Assembly: GCA_944391055.1 (NCBI GenBank)
Contig: CALXSF010000006.1
Location: 101,477-165,476, forward strand
Origin: an uncultured Kiritimatiellota bacterium
GTDB lineage: Bacteria; Verrucomicrobiota; Kiritimatiellia; RFP12; DVOR01
Direction: 5' to 3'
DNA: 64,000 nucleotides
The notes under the pieces were generated by a model. The model was not told the origin of the DNA, ran no database searches, and saw only the letters and a program-made list of their open reading frames with translations. The translations under genes and the position numbers were made by a program. How positions within the stretch are numbered: the stretch's first letter is position 1; each line of letters begins with the position of its first letter. This document shows positions 7,801-16,088 of the stretch, one piece after another.

Positions 7801-9633
7801 GCCCTTTGGGCCCCGCGGAAGCGGCTGGAGGGGGGCCGCGCCGTCTTTTCCTTCACCCTGCCCGATTCGCTCACCACGTGGAAGCTCATGGCCTTCGCCT
7901 TCGCCCCCGACGGCCGCAGCGGCACGCTCACGCGCACGTGCGTGGCCCGGCAGGACGTGATGCTCCGCCCGTATCTGCCGCGCACCCTCCGCGTGGGCGA
8001 CCGCCTGACCCTGCGCGTCCGCCTCTCCAACGCCACCGACAGGCCGATCGAGACGTGGGCCGAGCTCAACCGCGCCGACCGCCGCGCCGTCTCCCTGCCG
8101 CCGAAAGGCTCCGCCGCCGTCGCCTGGGAGGTCGCCGCGCCCGCCGTCCCCGGCACGCAGACCTTCGAGTTCGCCACCGAGGGCGACGCCGTGCGCTTCG
8201 AGGTGCCCGTGCGCGACAACCGCGTGGAGGTGGAGGACGTCTATCCCCTCACGCTCGTGGACACCCGGCCCGTGACCGTCGCGGTCCGGGAGCCGACCGT
8301 CTTCCGCGACCTCTTCGCCCGCTGGGAGCACGCCCCCGCGCGGGCCGTGGCCGACGCGCTGGAGGCGACGCTGGCTTGCCCCTACGAGGGGTGCGAGCAG
8401 TTCTTCGCCAAACTCAACGCCTCCTTGCTTCTCCGCCGCCTGGGCCGCGCCGTCCCCAACGCCGACGTCCGCGAGGACGATTGGCTCGACCGCCTCCTCG
8501 CCGCGCGCAAAGGCGACCGCTGGCCGTGGTTCCCCGGCGGCCCCGAGGACGCGTGCGTCACCGCCGAGATCTGCATGGGCGTCGCCCGGCTCCACCTGCT
8601 GGGCCTCGCGCCCAAGCCGCTCGAGGAGGCCGTCCGCGCCGCGCTGGCCCGCCGCGAGGGGCTTTCCTTGGCGGCCTGGGCCTACGCGCGCGCCGCCTTC
8701 GCCGACGTCTGGCCTATGGGGGAGAACCTGACCGACGCGCTGACGATGGCCTACCGCGAGGCCGGGAGCGTCCAGGAGCGCCGCCTGCTTGCCCTCGCCG
8801 CCCGGCGGCTGGGCGTCGGCGCCGTGGCCGAGGAAGGCCTCCGGGACGTCCTCGCCGCCGCCAACCGCTCCGAGGCTTGGGGGCTGTGGTGGCCGCAGGA
8901 GCGGCTGTGGTGGAATTGGTGGCACACGCCGCTCGAAAGCCACGCCCTCGGCCTCGAGCTCCTTGCCGCGGCGGGCCGCGCCGACGACGCGCGCGCCGCG
9001 GGCCGCTGGCTCCTCCAGCACCGCCGCCTCAACGACTGGGGCTCCACCCGCGCCACCGCCGCGGCGGCCCACGCCCTCCTGCTCGCCGGGCTGCCCGAGG
9101 GCGGGGCCGCGCCCAAACTCACCGTGTCCGCCGAGAAGGGGCCCGGCGTCCGCCGCGTCACCTACGCCCGCGGCGCGCCCGGCCTCAGCTTCGGCAGCCT
9201 CGTCGCCCGCTATGCCCTGCCGCTCGCGCAGGTGCCGCCGCTCCCCGAGGCCGACGGCGAGGCCGCGCTCACCCTCACCCGCGCCTACAGCCCCGCCGAC
9301 CCCAAGGTCGGCGACACCGTCACCGTCCGCCTCACCATCCAGGCCGCCCAGCCCATGAGCCACCTCCACCTGCGCGACGACCGCCCCGCCAACACCGAGC
9401 CCGAGCGTCAGCTGCCGTGGTGGGAGTGGCAGACCGGCGCCTACGCCCAGCCCGGCGACACGGGGCTCGACGTCTTCATCGGCGCGCTCCCCCGCGGCGT
9501 CACCACCTTTGAGTACCGCCTCAAGGCCACGCACGCGGGGCTTTGCCTCCCCGGCCTGGCCACGCTCCGCGCGCTCTACGCCCCGGACTTCGCCGCCCGC
9601 ACGGATTCCAAGCCCCTCGCCGTCGCCCCCTGA
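4846..9633 (+). CDS. Bacterial alpha-2-macroglobulin-like protein
   Basis: A 1595-residue exported protein of the alpha-2-macroglobulin (YfhM/YfaS) family, thought to trap foreign proteases in the periplasm or at the surface. Residues 1-20 form a signal peptide without a lipobox. A macroglobulin domain holds DRALYRPGETACFEI near 460, and the family's LPDSLTTWKLMAFAF string is near 1005, followed by a receptor-like C-terminus. The thioester site is unusual: where bacterial relatives have PYECAEQ or PYGCLEQ this protein reads PYEGCEQ, with Cys1183 one residue late, so Cys-x-x-Gln spacing is lost. The usual partner penicillin-binding protein gene (pbpC) is not next to it. AAAGGAG precedes the ATG. 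Confidence 0.9.
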   Translation: MRRFACWLLAVALGARALAGWEAELAAEPGRQKRDDRVFQTLDRLFRMEREADVADRPYLSLYATLVLARARWQFRWGEAGAEPPDPAAGPCQAWSVAEATALLEARAKAALAEAPRYAATPAAPFLSATRRDPDAWDSSALAVLWQNVLSDWGPEARAQARETTLKAARAVGDDALEGTLRVAAILDGTPPGAGREAALRALDARRVWPGDVRALILKCRAEASAGEEGKDAAADSERQVGRLRLLMDARDLARDHAFKARLQEEINAIRQARVTLADVPALTPPGGPTPAKVRYRNTQTLEARVDGGAWETLELPQPLPYVWAEAEIALPALAEGEHKVELRVPQRFQGLCQPPVALTVTASEIVAAQAHSEPFTVFVAASRTGRPLAGAEVSVLGQTRKTDALGLVAFPELPRQRPAARTPLTVSWGEWTLRTEIAPPSEPSPPEARPFFAAFADRALYRPGETACFEIVCLRRDAEGRPVPDPDAAGTLRVVGADGRRKTRELASFPIKPSASGAFSAEVAIPEDFVGELVAEVPAWRASERLGAVAAFKAPNFAVTLRRANVGAPLTEPVRFAGTAIDLAGVPLVGADVAWEVRGADDPVRGRATVGADGAFAFEAALPEGEAGCFVQATAAVLDANGERQEASVGAWAPRWGYEVAIEPARWAVGGEAFDVRLSAERAVSGVLAVRREGSTNDCARVAFALREAAPGKAEAAVPLTLPGGRYALTAEAGPVTNAASVLVLPCDGGLDGLPDALLRTRQPSGELVVGDTLEGFAAVRGGGPAFLSVTTGKGLRSVISLASPFFALPVEADLAPNFALTVYGFDGGTLRSETLNVAVRPPPGLTIEAVRVAETARPGSAQRWVLAVDDPDAELVVTCYDQALDALAPYAWYTIAERFLRVRWWYGLASAWFVPRAWVTVAEPLPWDFCGRAGGAVVPLARAANLAVAEDAAAEGAPPAALAKTAAGAAAPAPRVRADFAKTALWAPRKRLEGGRAVFSFTLPDSLTTWKLMAFAFAPDGRSGTLTRTCVARQDVMLRPYLPRTLRVGDRLTLRVRLSNATDRPIETWAELNRADRRAVSLPPKGSAAVAWEVAAPAVPGTQTFEFATEGDAVRFEVPVRDNRVEVEDVYPLTLVDTRPVTVAVREPTVFRDLFARWEHAPARAVADALEATLACPYEGCEQFFAKLNASLLLRRLGRAVPNADVREDDWLDRLLAARKGDRWPWFPGGPEDACVTAEICMGVARLHLLGLAPKPLEEAVRAALARREGLSLAAWAYARAAFADVWPMGENLTDALTMAYREAGSVQERRLLALAARRLGVGAVAEEGLRDVLAAANRSEAWGLWWPQERLWWNWWHTPLESHALGLELLAAAGRADDARAAGRWLLQHRRLNDWGSTRATAAAAHALLLAGLPEGGAAPKLTVSAEKGPGVRRVTYARGAPGLSFGSLVARYALPLAQVPPLPEADGEAALTLTRAYSPADPKVGDTVTVRLTIQAAQPMSHLHLRDDRPANTEPERQLPWWEWQTGAYAQPGDTGLDVFIGALPRGVTTFEYRLKATHAGLCLPGLATLRALYAPDFAARTDSKPLAVAP

Positions 9634-9645
9634 CGCGCGCCGAGC

Positions 9646-9666
9646 GGGCGGCGGCCAAGGCCGCCC
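9646..9666 (+). terminator. Possible hairpin after the macroglobulin gene
   Basis: GGGCGGC (9646-9652) pairs with GCCGCCC (9660-9666) around a 7-base loop, 13 bases after the stop codon. There is no T run, so it may only stall polymerase or protect the 3' end. Confidence 0.35.
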
Positions 9667-9671
9667 CATTG

Positions 9672-9680
9672 TGGTATACT
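9672..9680 (+). promoter_or_regulatory. Extended -10 element, leaderless spacing, for the exosortase operon
   Basis: TGG-TATACT ends eight bases before the ATG at 9689; no Shine-Dalgarno site is present. It would drive the six-gene run to trkH. Confidence 0.55.
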
Positions 9681-9688
9681 GCGCGGGC

Positions 9689-11098
9689 ATGGGAACGAAA
9701 TGCCGTTGGTTTGCCCAGGCGTTGGCGTTCGCGGCCATCGTGGCCGTGGGCGCGTGGGTGCGCCTTGCGCACGTGGGTGCGCCGATGCCGACGCCCGACG
9801 AGGCGCCGGAGCTGCTGGCCGCGGCGTCGCGGGCGGAGGCGGTGGGGACGGCGGGGTGGCCGGCGGGGACGGTGGCGCGGGTGACGCCGTTCCACGAGGC
9901 GGCGGCGGTGGGGGCGCGTTTCCTGGGGCGGCATGAGGGGCCGGGGGGCGCGCGGAGTTACCGGCTGGTCGTCTTCGCGCTGTCGGCGCTGTTCCTGGCG
10001 GGGATCCCGGCGCTGGGGCTGCGGCGGCGGGGCGGGGTCTTCGAGACGGCGGATGGGCCGCTCTGGGCGGCGGCCTTCGCGGCGTTGGCGCCGGCGTTGG
10101 TGTGGCATGGGCAGATGTTCGGGCCTTTCGCGGCGCAGGCCTTCGCCTTTTTGGCGATGTTGGTGGCGGCGCGGGCCTACGCGCAGTGGCCGGGTTATTG
10201 CGCGGCGGCGGTGGTGGGGGCGTGCCTGGCGGTGGGGGTGGCGGTGGATCCGAACGTGCTGTGGGTGCTGGCGGCGTTGGCGCCGGCGTTGCTGGTGGGG
10301 GTGGGGTGGACGCGGCTGTGCCTGTATTGGCGGACGCTCCATGTGGCGTTGGCGCTGGCGGTGGGGGTGGGCCTGTGCGCGGCGCTGGCGCGGCTGGGGC
10401 TGTGGGGGGGCGTGCCGGATCTGCCGCGTCTGCCGCCCTCGGCGGCGGATTGGGTGCGGGGGCCGGCGTGGCGGGCGGTGTGGCTGTGCGCGGGCGGGCT
10501 GGGGGCGTTGGCGTGGGTGGGGCTGACGGTGTGGGGCGGGTGGCGGCCGGCCCGGCGGTGGGCGCGGCTTTTCTCGGTGGTCTTCCCGCTTTGCTTCGTG
10601 GGGTCGTTGTTCTTTGAGGAGGGTGGGGCGTTCGCGGTGCCGCTGGCGGCGTTGTCGCCGCTGATGCTGGGGCTGGCGTTGTCGACGGTGCCTTCGCCGT
10701 GGGTGCGGGGGGTGCTGGGGATGGCGGCGGCGGCGTTCCTGGCGGGGTGGACGAGCTGGGCGTTGGCGGCGGCGTGGCGCGGGGTGCCCACGCGCCCGGT
10801 CCAGCGCGAGGCGGCGCGGACGTTGCTGGCGGCCGACGCGGCGGCGCCGCGCCTGCGTGGGACGCGCCTGCGCGTGGAGACGGAGGATCCGCGGCTGTGC
10901 GCGGCGGCGTTGTGGCCGCTGCGGGCCTCGGCGCGGCGCGTGGCGTGCGGGGAGGCGGTGGCGGGGGAGGCGGATATCCTGGTGGCGGAGGAGGCGTCGC
11001 TGGCGGAGCTGCCGCCGCAGGCGGCGCGCCGGGCGTTGCCGGGGGCGATCGTGTTGGGCGAGGGGCGCAGGTTCCGCGCCGTGGTCTCGGGCAAGTGA
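9689..11098 (+). CDS. Polytopic membrane protein, GT-C glycosyltransferase-like
   Basis: A 469-residue integral membrane protein with about nine or ten hydrophobic segments, ending in a soluble domain of roughly 110 residues. After the first membrane helix comes a short periplasmic loop with PTPDEAPE, the place where ArnT/PMT-type GT-C enzymes carry a catalytic acidic motif. The overall plan (first loop with acidic residues, many helices, C-terminal soluble part) fits dolichyl/undecaprenyl-phosphate-dependent mannosyl- or arabinosyltransferases. No sequence signature is decisive. It starts at an ATG with leaderless spacing and is followed 12 bases later by the exosortase, suggesting a role in glycosylating or assembling exported products. 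Fusion to or partnership with EPS synthesis is inference. Confidence 0.6.
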   Translation: MGTKCRWFAQALAFAAIVAVGAWVRLAHVGAPMPTPDEAPELLAAASRAEAVGTAGWPAGTVARVTPFHEAAAVGARFLGRHEGPGGARSYRLVVFALSALFLAGIPALGLRRRGGVFETADGPLWAAAFAALAPALVWHGQMFGPFAAQAFAFLAMLVAARAYAQWPGYCAAAVVGACLAVGVAVDPNVLWVLAALAPALLVGVGWTRLCLYWRTLHVALALAVGVGLCAALARLGLWGGVPDLPRLPPSAADWVRGPAWRAVWLCAGGLGALAWVGLTVWGGWRPARRWARLFSVVFPLCFVGSLFFEEGGAFAVPLAALSPLMLGLALSTVPSPWVRGVLGMAAAAFLAGWTSWALAAAWRGVPTRPVQREAARTLLAADAAAPRLRGTRLRVETEDPRLCAAALWPLRASARRVACGEAVAGEADILVAEEASLAELPPQAARRALPGAIVLGEGRRFRAVVSGK

Positions 11099-11110
11099 TG
11101 GGAGGATGAG

Positions 11111-12730
11111 GTGAAGCGTTGGGTTCGCCATCTGCCGTTCGTGGTGTTCATGCTGGCCGGGCTGTCGTGGCTGTGGCCGGCGGTTGGGGGGACGTTGGGG
11201 ACGATGTCCGACGCTTCGCAGCACATGGAGTATGTCTGGCTGGTGCCGTTGTTGGCGGCGGCGGTGCTGTGGGCGCGGCGGGGGCGCGTGGCGCGCGCGC
11301 TGGGGGGGCCGGAGCCTTTGCTGGCGCTGCCGCTGATCGTGCTTTCGGGGGCGTTCCTCTTCTTTGGGCTGCGGGGGGGGCAGACGCGCTTTTTGCAGGC
11401 GGCGGCGGTGCTGCTGCTGCTGGCGGCGCCGTTGGCGTGCTATGGGCGGCGGGCCTTTTTGGCCACCTGGTTCCCGATCGCGCTGCTGGCGTTCGTGATG
11501 CCGGTGGGGTTCCTGGACAATTTCACGGTGCCGCTGCGGCGGGCCTCGGTGGCGGTGACGACGGTGATCCTGAACGGCTTGGGCGTGGGCGTGCGGCAGG
11601 TGGGCACGGCCATCGTCTCGACGGGCGCGCCGCCCTTCCAGCTCGACGTGGCGGATCCGTGCAGCGGTATCCGCTCGCTGGTGGCGCTGTTCGTGGGGAC
11701 GGCGGCTTACGGGGCCTTCGTGCTGCGGGGGGTGTGGCGGCGGTGGGCGCTGTTCCTGGCCAGCGTGCCGATCGCCTTCCTGGGCAACATCCTGCGTCTG
11801 CTGCTGACGGCGCTGACCTGCAAGTGGATGGGGCAGGCGGCCGGCATGACGCTTCACGACAACGCGCTCTTCATCGTGGCGCCCATCTACGCGCTCTGCG
11901 TCTTCGGCCTAGCCGATTGGTTGCGCCGGGGCGACGCGCCCGCGCCGGGGGCGGAGGGGGAGGGGGCCGCGCCGTCGGCCTCGCCGGCGCCAGGTTGGCG
12001 TTCGGTGGCCGCGGTGGTGGCCTTGGCCGCGCTGTTGCCGGTCTTCCGGGCGTGGGCGGGGCGGATGCCGCCGCTGGATTATGAGAGCGACGCCTTCCTG
12101 AACAAGACCTTCGCCCATCTGCCGGGGGCGGTGAGCCATTACCCGTGGTTCTGCCAGGACCGCGCGTGCCTGTGGTCGCAGGACTTCGCGGAGGGGGAGA
12201 CGCCGCCGGGGGCGTGCCCGCGGTGCGGCGGGGAGGTGCGCCGCGTGAGCCGCGCGGAGCTAGATATTTTGCCGGGGGACACGCAGTCGCGCAAGGTGAC
12301 GTACACGCTGGCGAACGGCGACGTCTTCACGGTGGCGCTGGTGGTGGCGGGGCGCAGCCGCCTCTCCATCCATCGGCCGGAGCTGTGCCTGCCGGCGCAG
12401 GGCTTCGTGATGAGCGAGCGGGAGGTGCGCCAGATCCTGCCGGGGTTGCCGATGGCCTGCTTCTCGCTCAACCGCAAGGGGCAGACGCGCACGAGCGGCT
12501 TCGCCTACGTCTTCCTCAATTCGCGCGGGGCCACGTGCTCCAACCTCCGCCGCGTGGTGGGCGACAGCCTGGAGCGTTCGCTCCGGAACCGCATCCAGCG
12601 GTGGGCGATGGTGACGGTGAGCAGCCCGCAGCATGACTTCCAGACGCCCGAGGGCGAGGAGGCGCTGCGCCGCTTCATGGCCGAATGGTGGCCCACGCTC
12701 TGGGCCGCCGGGGAGCCGCCCCATGAATGA
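11111..12730 (+). CDS. Exosortase fused to an EpsI-type C-terminal domain
   Basis: A 539-residue inner-membrane transpeptidase that in known systems cuts PEP-CTERM-type sorting tails and transfers proteins to the envelope. Residues 1-270 hold about eight membrane helices and the exosortase triad: Cys184 in DPCSGIRSL, Arg229 in GNILRLL and His249 in TLHDNA. Residues ~400-539 form the EpsI-like exported domain seen fused to or beside exosortases, with IHRPELCLPAQG. Between them, near 347-375, an unusual set of cysteines (C-x4-C then CPRC) looks like a small metal site. The start is GTG at 11111 behind GGAGGATGAG. No protein in this window has an obvious PEP-CTERM tail. It overlaps the next gene by eight bases. 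Confidence 0.9.
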   Translation: MKRWVRHLPFVVFMLAGLSWLWPAVGGTLGTMSDASQHMEYVWLVPLLAAAVLWARRGRVARALGGPEPLLALPLIVLSGAFLFFGLRGGQTRFLQAAAVLLLLAAPLACYGRRAFLATWFPIALLAFVMPVGFLDNFTVPLRRASVAVTTVILNGLGVGVRQVGTAIVSTGAPPFQLDVADPCSGIRSLVALFVGTAAYGAFVLRGVWRRWALFLASVPIAFLGNILRLLLTALTCKWMGQAAGMTLHDNALFIVAPIYALCVFGLADWLRRGDAPAPGAEGEGAAPSASPAPGWRSVAAVVALAALLPVFRAWAGRMPPLDYESDAFLNKTFAHLPGAVSHYPWFCQDRACLWSQDFAEGETPPGACPRCGGEVRRVSRAELDILPGDTQSRKVTYTLANGDVFTVALVVAGRSRLSIHRPELCLPAQGFVMSEREVRQILPGLPMACFSLNRKGQTRTSGFAYVFLNSRGATCSNLRRVVGDSLERSLRNRIQRWAMVTVSSPQHDFQTPEGEEALRRFMAEWWPTLWAAGEPPHE

Positions 12731-13040
12731 GGTGGAGGTGGCCGACACGCCGTTGGCGCGGATGCGCGGGCTTCTGGGGCGCGCGGGGCTCCCGTCCGGG
12801 CGGGCGCTGCTCATCGTGCCGTGCCGGGCCATCCACACGCTGGGGATGCGTTTCGCCATCGACGCGCGTTTCTACGACCGCGCGGGCCGCCTGACGCGCC
12901 AGGCGCTGAACGTGCGCCCGGGGCGTTGGTGGGTCTGGGGCGGGTGGCGCGCGCGCTGCGTGCTGGAATGCGCGGCGGGCGACCCGGCCTTCCGCGGGTG
13001 CGGGACGCTGGCGGAGGCCAGGGGGGAGGGGACGCGATGA
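12723..13040 (+). CDS. DUF192 family protein
   Basis: A 105-residue protein with the DUF192 pattern: an N-terminal VADTPLARMRGLLGR strand-helix, then a central CRAIHTLGMRFAIDARFYD core, then WWVWGGWRARCVLE. Many DUF192 proteins are exported; this one has no signal peptide, so it probably acts in the cytosol. The function of the family is not established. The ATG at 12723 lies inside the end of the exosortase gene and the stop overlaps the next ATG (ATGA), so it is translationally coupled on both sides. Confidence 0.8.
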   Translation: MNEVEVADTPLARMRGLLGRAGLPSGRALLIVPCRAIHTLGMRFAIDARFYDRAGRLTRQALNVRPGRWWVWGGWRARCVLECAAGDPAFRGCGTLAEARGEGTR

Positions 13041-13831
13041 GGCTGTCGTTGATCACCGTGTGCTACAACTCCGCGGGGACGCTGCCGGCCGCGCTGGGAA
13101 GCGTGCTGCGCCAGCGCGGCGCCGATTATGAGTATCTGGTGGTCGACGGCGGCAGCCGCGACGCCACCGTGCCGCTCCTGCGGGAGTGGGAGCCGCGCTT
13201 CGGGGGGCGCCTGCGCTGGACGAGCGAGCCGGACCGCGGCCTCTACGACGCCATCAACAAGGGCATCGCCCGCGCGTCGGGCGACCTCGTGGCGCTGCTC
13301 CATGCCGACGACATGCTCGACGGCGACGACATCCTGGCCCGTTGGTGTGCCCCCTTCGCCGAGGATCCCGCGCTCGACGCGGTCTACGGCGACATCCGCT
13401 TCGTGCCCCGCGGCGCGGCCGGGCGCGAGGCGCCCACCATGCGCTACTACTCCGGCGCGCGGTGGCGGCCGTGGATGCTGCGCTGGGGGTTCATGCCGCC
13501 GCACCCGAGCTTCGCCATCCGCCGCGAACGTTTCGCGGAGCTGGGCGGTTATCTGCCGGACGCCTTCCGCATCGCCGCCGACCATGAGCTGCTGGTGCGC
13601 TTCCTCTACAAGGCCCGCCTGCGCACCCGCTACCTGCCGCTGTGCACCACCGCCATGCGCCTGGGCGGGCTTTCCACCGACGGCCTGCGCGCGCGCATCC
13701 GCCTCAACCGCGAGATCGTCCGCGCCAACCGCATGAACGGCCTGTGGTGCTGTCTGCCCATGATGGCCCCGAAGTATGCCTACAAGGTCTTCGAGGTCAT
13801 CCTGCCGCGGCTGCGGGGAGGGCGGCGATGA
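13037..13831 (+). CDS. Glycosyltransferase family 2
   Basis: A 264-residue GT-A fold enzyme that adds a sugar from a nucleotide sugar to a growing glycan. It starts with the typical [16 protein letters not shown] strand-turn, holds [10 protein letters not shown] near residue 34, the DxD-type metal site as HADD near residue 92, and YGDIRFV after it. The pattern, including [14 protein letters not shown], matches WcaA/WcaE-like members used for polysaccharide repeat units. No membrane segments. The ATG overlaps the previous stop and its own stop overlaps the next ATG, so it sits firmly in the exosortase-pflA-trkH run; a role in surface glycan synthesis is inferred. Confidence 0.92.
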   Translation: MRLSLITVCYNSAGTLPAALGSVLRQRGADYEYLVVDGGSRDATVPLLREWEPRFGGRLRWTSEPDRGLYDAINKGIARASGDLVALLHADDMLDGDDILARWCAPFAEDPALDAVYGDIRFVPRGAAGREAPTMRYYSGARWRPWMLRWGFMPPHPSFAIRRERFAELGGYLPDAFRIAADHELLVRFLYKARLRTRYLPLCTTAMRLGGLSTDGLRARIRLNREIVRANRMNGLWCCLPMMAPKYAYKVFEVILPRLRGGRR

Positions 13832-14508
13832 ACCTGCGCGTCCATTCCTACGAGAGTTTCGGCGCGGTCGACGGCCCCGGCATCCGCCTGGTCGTCTTCC
13901 TTCAGGGCTGCCCGCTGCGCTGCCTCTTTTGCCACAATCCCGACACCTGGCCCGCGGAGGGCGGCACGGAGACGCCGGTGGGGGAGGTGGTGCGCCGCGC
14001 GCTGCGGATGCGCCCGTACCTGGGGCGCTCGGGCGGCGTCACCTTCTCGGGCGGCGAGCCGCTCCTCCAGGCCGAGGCGGTCTTGGAGGCGACCCGCGCC
14101 CTTCAGGCGCAGGGCCTCCACGTGGCGCTCGACACCTCCGGCGCGCTCGACACGCCCGCCGCGCTGGCGGCCCTCGACGCGGCGGACCTGGTGCTGCTCG
14201 ACGTCAAGAGCCCCACGCCCGAGGGCTTCCGCGCCGTCACCGGGGCCGACCCCGCGCCCTATTGGAACGTGCTGGCCCACCTCCGCGCCACCGGCAAGCC
14301 GCTCTGGGTCCGGCAGGTCGTCGCCCAAGGGCTGAACGACACCCCGGCGGAGAAGGCCGCCACCCGCGCGCTGCTCGAAGGGCTCAACGTCCAACGCGTC
14401 GACCGCCTGCCCTACCATGAGCTGGGCGTCCACAAATACGAGGCCCTCGGGATCCCCTACCGCGGCGCGCGCCTGGCCCCGCCCTCGAAGGAGGCGCTCG
14501 CATGGTGA
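13828..14508 (+). CDS. pflA: Pyruvate formate-lyase activating enzyme
   Basis: A 226-residue radical SAM enzyme that installs the glycyl radical on pyruvate formate-lyase under anaerobic conditions. The [4Fe-4S]/SAM motif is CPLRCLFC with Cys28, Cys32 and Cys35; the preceding [11 protein letters not shown] and the later SGGEPLLQ are hallmarks of PflA. Length fits the short single-domain form without the extra ferredoxin insert of GRE activases. The pflB substrate gene is not in the window, so a related glycyl radical enzyme partner cannot be excluded. It overlaps the genes on both sides by a few bases. Confidence 0.93.
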   Translation: MNLRVHSYESFGAVDGPGIRLVVFLQGCPLRCLFCHNPDTWPAEGGTETPVGEVVRRALRMRPYLGRSGGVTFSGGEPLLQAEAVLEATRALQAQGLHVALDTSGALDTPAALAALDAADLVLLDVKSPTPEGFRAVTGADPAPYWNVLAHLRATGKPLWVRQVVAQGLNDTPAEKAATRALLEGLNVQRVDRLPYHELGVHKYEALGIPYRGARLAPPSKEALAW

Positions 14509-16079
14509 CGCCGCGCGGCGAGCCGGAATCGCTCCGGGATTTCCGCGACCGTCTGCGCGACTTGGGCGACGCCCCCGCCGCGCCCCTCGGCCGGGCCCCC
14601 GGCCTGCCCCCCAAGCCCAAACCCTTCAATCCCTATCGGATGCTGGCGGGCACCTTCGCCATCCTCATCCTCGCGGGCACCTTCCTGCTCAGCACGCCGT
14701 GGGCGCAGGCCGACGGGCTGTGGGCGTGGGCGAGCCCCGACGCGCCCTTCGCCTGGGGGCGGTTCTGGAGGGCCTTGCTCGACAACTTCTTCATGGCCAC
14801 CTCCGCCTCCTGCGTCACCGGCCTGGCGGTGGTCGACGTCCCCGGCACGTACAGCTTCGTCGGGCAGGCCGTGCTGCTGGGGTGCATCCAGCTGGGCGGC
14901 ATCAGCCTGGTCACGCTCGGCACGATGATCGTGGCCATCCTGCTCGGGCGCGTCCCCTTCGGCGGCGAGCGGCAGCTGATGCTCAGTTTCGGGCGCGACC
15001 CCTCGGGGCGGGCGGAGAGCCTGCTGTCGCAGACCTTCCGCTATGTCTTCGGCTTTGAGCTCGCCGGCACGTTCCTGCTGTTCCTGCGCTACCACTGGCA
15101 CCATGGCTACGACCTTGGGCAAAGCCTTTGGTTCGCCCTGTTCCATGCCGTCAGCGCCTTCTGCAACGCCGGCATCTCCCTGCATTCCCAGAACCTCCTG
15201 GCCCTGCGCGGCGACGTGCCCTACATGCTTGTCATCTCCCTGCTGGTCGCCGCCGGCGGCATCGGCTTCCTGGTGCTCTCCAACGTCTTCCGCTACCGTT
15301 TCTGGCGGCGCGACCTCCGCGTCCGCGGGCGGATTTCCCTCCATTCCCGGCTGGTGCTGTGGATGTCGCTCATCCTCACCTTCGGCGGCGGGCTTGTCTT
15401 CATCGTGCTGGAGTGGGACGGCGCGCTCGACCTGGCCCACGGCCCGGGCGTCCTCGACTGCCTGGCCCGCGGCGACTGGGCCGCAATCCCCGACGCCCTC
15501 CGGGAGGGGCTCGACAAGATCGCCGCCGGCCTCGCCCAGACCGTCTTCTTCCGCACCGCCGGCTTCAACTCCATCCCGATGGGGGAGGTCTCCTCCCCCG
15601 CCAACGTCCTCTCCGTGCTCCTCATGCTGGTGGGCGGCGCGCCCGGCTCCATGGCCGGCGGCATCAAGACGACCACGCTCCTCGTCGTCCTCCTCACCAT
15701 CCGCGCCTACCTCCACGGCAACCCGTGGGTGCAGATCCACCGCCGCACCATCCCCGATTCCATCTGCCGCGAGGCGATGGTCATCGTCTTCTACTACTTG
15801 GCGATGGTCTTCCTCTTCTACTTCATCCTGCTCTTCACCGAGCGCGCCCTCATCGCCGCGCGTGGGGAGTTCGCCCTCTTCTACGAGGTCGCCTCCGCCG
15901 TCGGCACCGTCGGCGTCACGCTCGACGCCACGCCGCTGCTCACCCCCGCCGGGCGCCTCCTGATCGCCCTGGCCATGTTCATCGGGCGCATCGGGCCCAT
16001 CTCCCTGGCCCTCATGATGGCCTCGCAGGACGTCAAGCGCCACATCCGCTACCCGGAGGAACCCATCACCGTCGGCTGA
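14502..16079 (+). CDS. Potassium uptake protein, TrkH/KtrB family
   Basis: A 525-residue inner-membrane K+ transporter of the TrkH/KtrB superfamily with four pore repeats. Selectivity-filter-like turns are visible as [28 protein letters not shown] and [25 protein letters not shown] in the third repeat is strongly conserved in the family. The first ~45 residues are a soluble extension rich in Pro, Arg and Asp. The regulatory TrkA/KtrA partner is not in the window. The ATG lies seven bases inside the end of pflA. The gene ends nine bases from the converging tatD, with no room for a hairpin terminator. Confidence 0.92.
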   Translation: MVTPRGEPESLRDFRDRLRDLGDAPAAPLGRAPGLPPKPKPFNPYRMLAGTFAILILAGTFLLSTPWAQADGLWAWASPDAPFAWGRFWRALLDNFFMATSASCVTGLAVVDVPGTYSFVGQAVLLGCIQLGGISLVTLGTMIVAILLGRVPFGGERQLMLSFGRDPSGRAESLLSQTFRYVFGFELAGTFLLFLRYHWHHGYDLGQSLWFALFHAVSAFCNAGISLHSQNLLALRGDVPYMLVISLLVAAGGIGFLVLSNVFRYRFWRRDLRVRGRISLHSRLVLWMSLILTFGGGLVFIVLEWDGALDLAHGPGVLDCLARGDWAAIPDALREGLDKIAAGLAQTVFFRTAGFNSIPMGEVSSPANVLSVLLMLVGGAPGSMAGGIKTTTLLVVLLTIRAYLHGNPWVQIHRRTIPDSICREAMVIVFYYLAMVFLFYFILLFTERALIAARGEFALFYEVASAVGTVGVTLDATPLLTPAGRLLIALAMFIGRIGPISLALMMASQDVKRHIRYPEEPITVG

Positions 16080-16088
16080 CCGCGGCCG

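Noticed and set aside
3964..9738. A 1924-residue open frame on the minus strand opposite the HAD and macroglobulin genes
   Set aside because: Gly/Arg/Ala-rich text without domain order; it is the mirror of third-position GC bias in the real plus-strand genes, which have motifs and signals.
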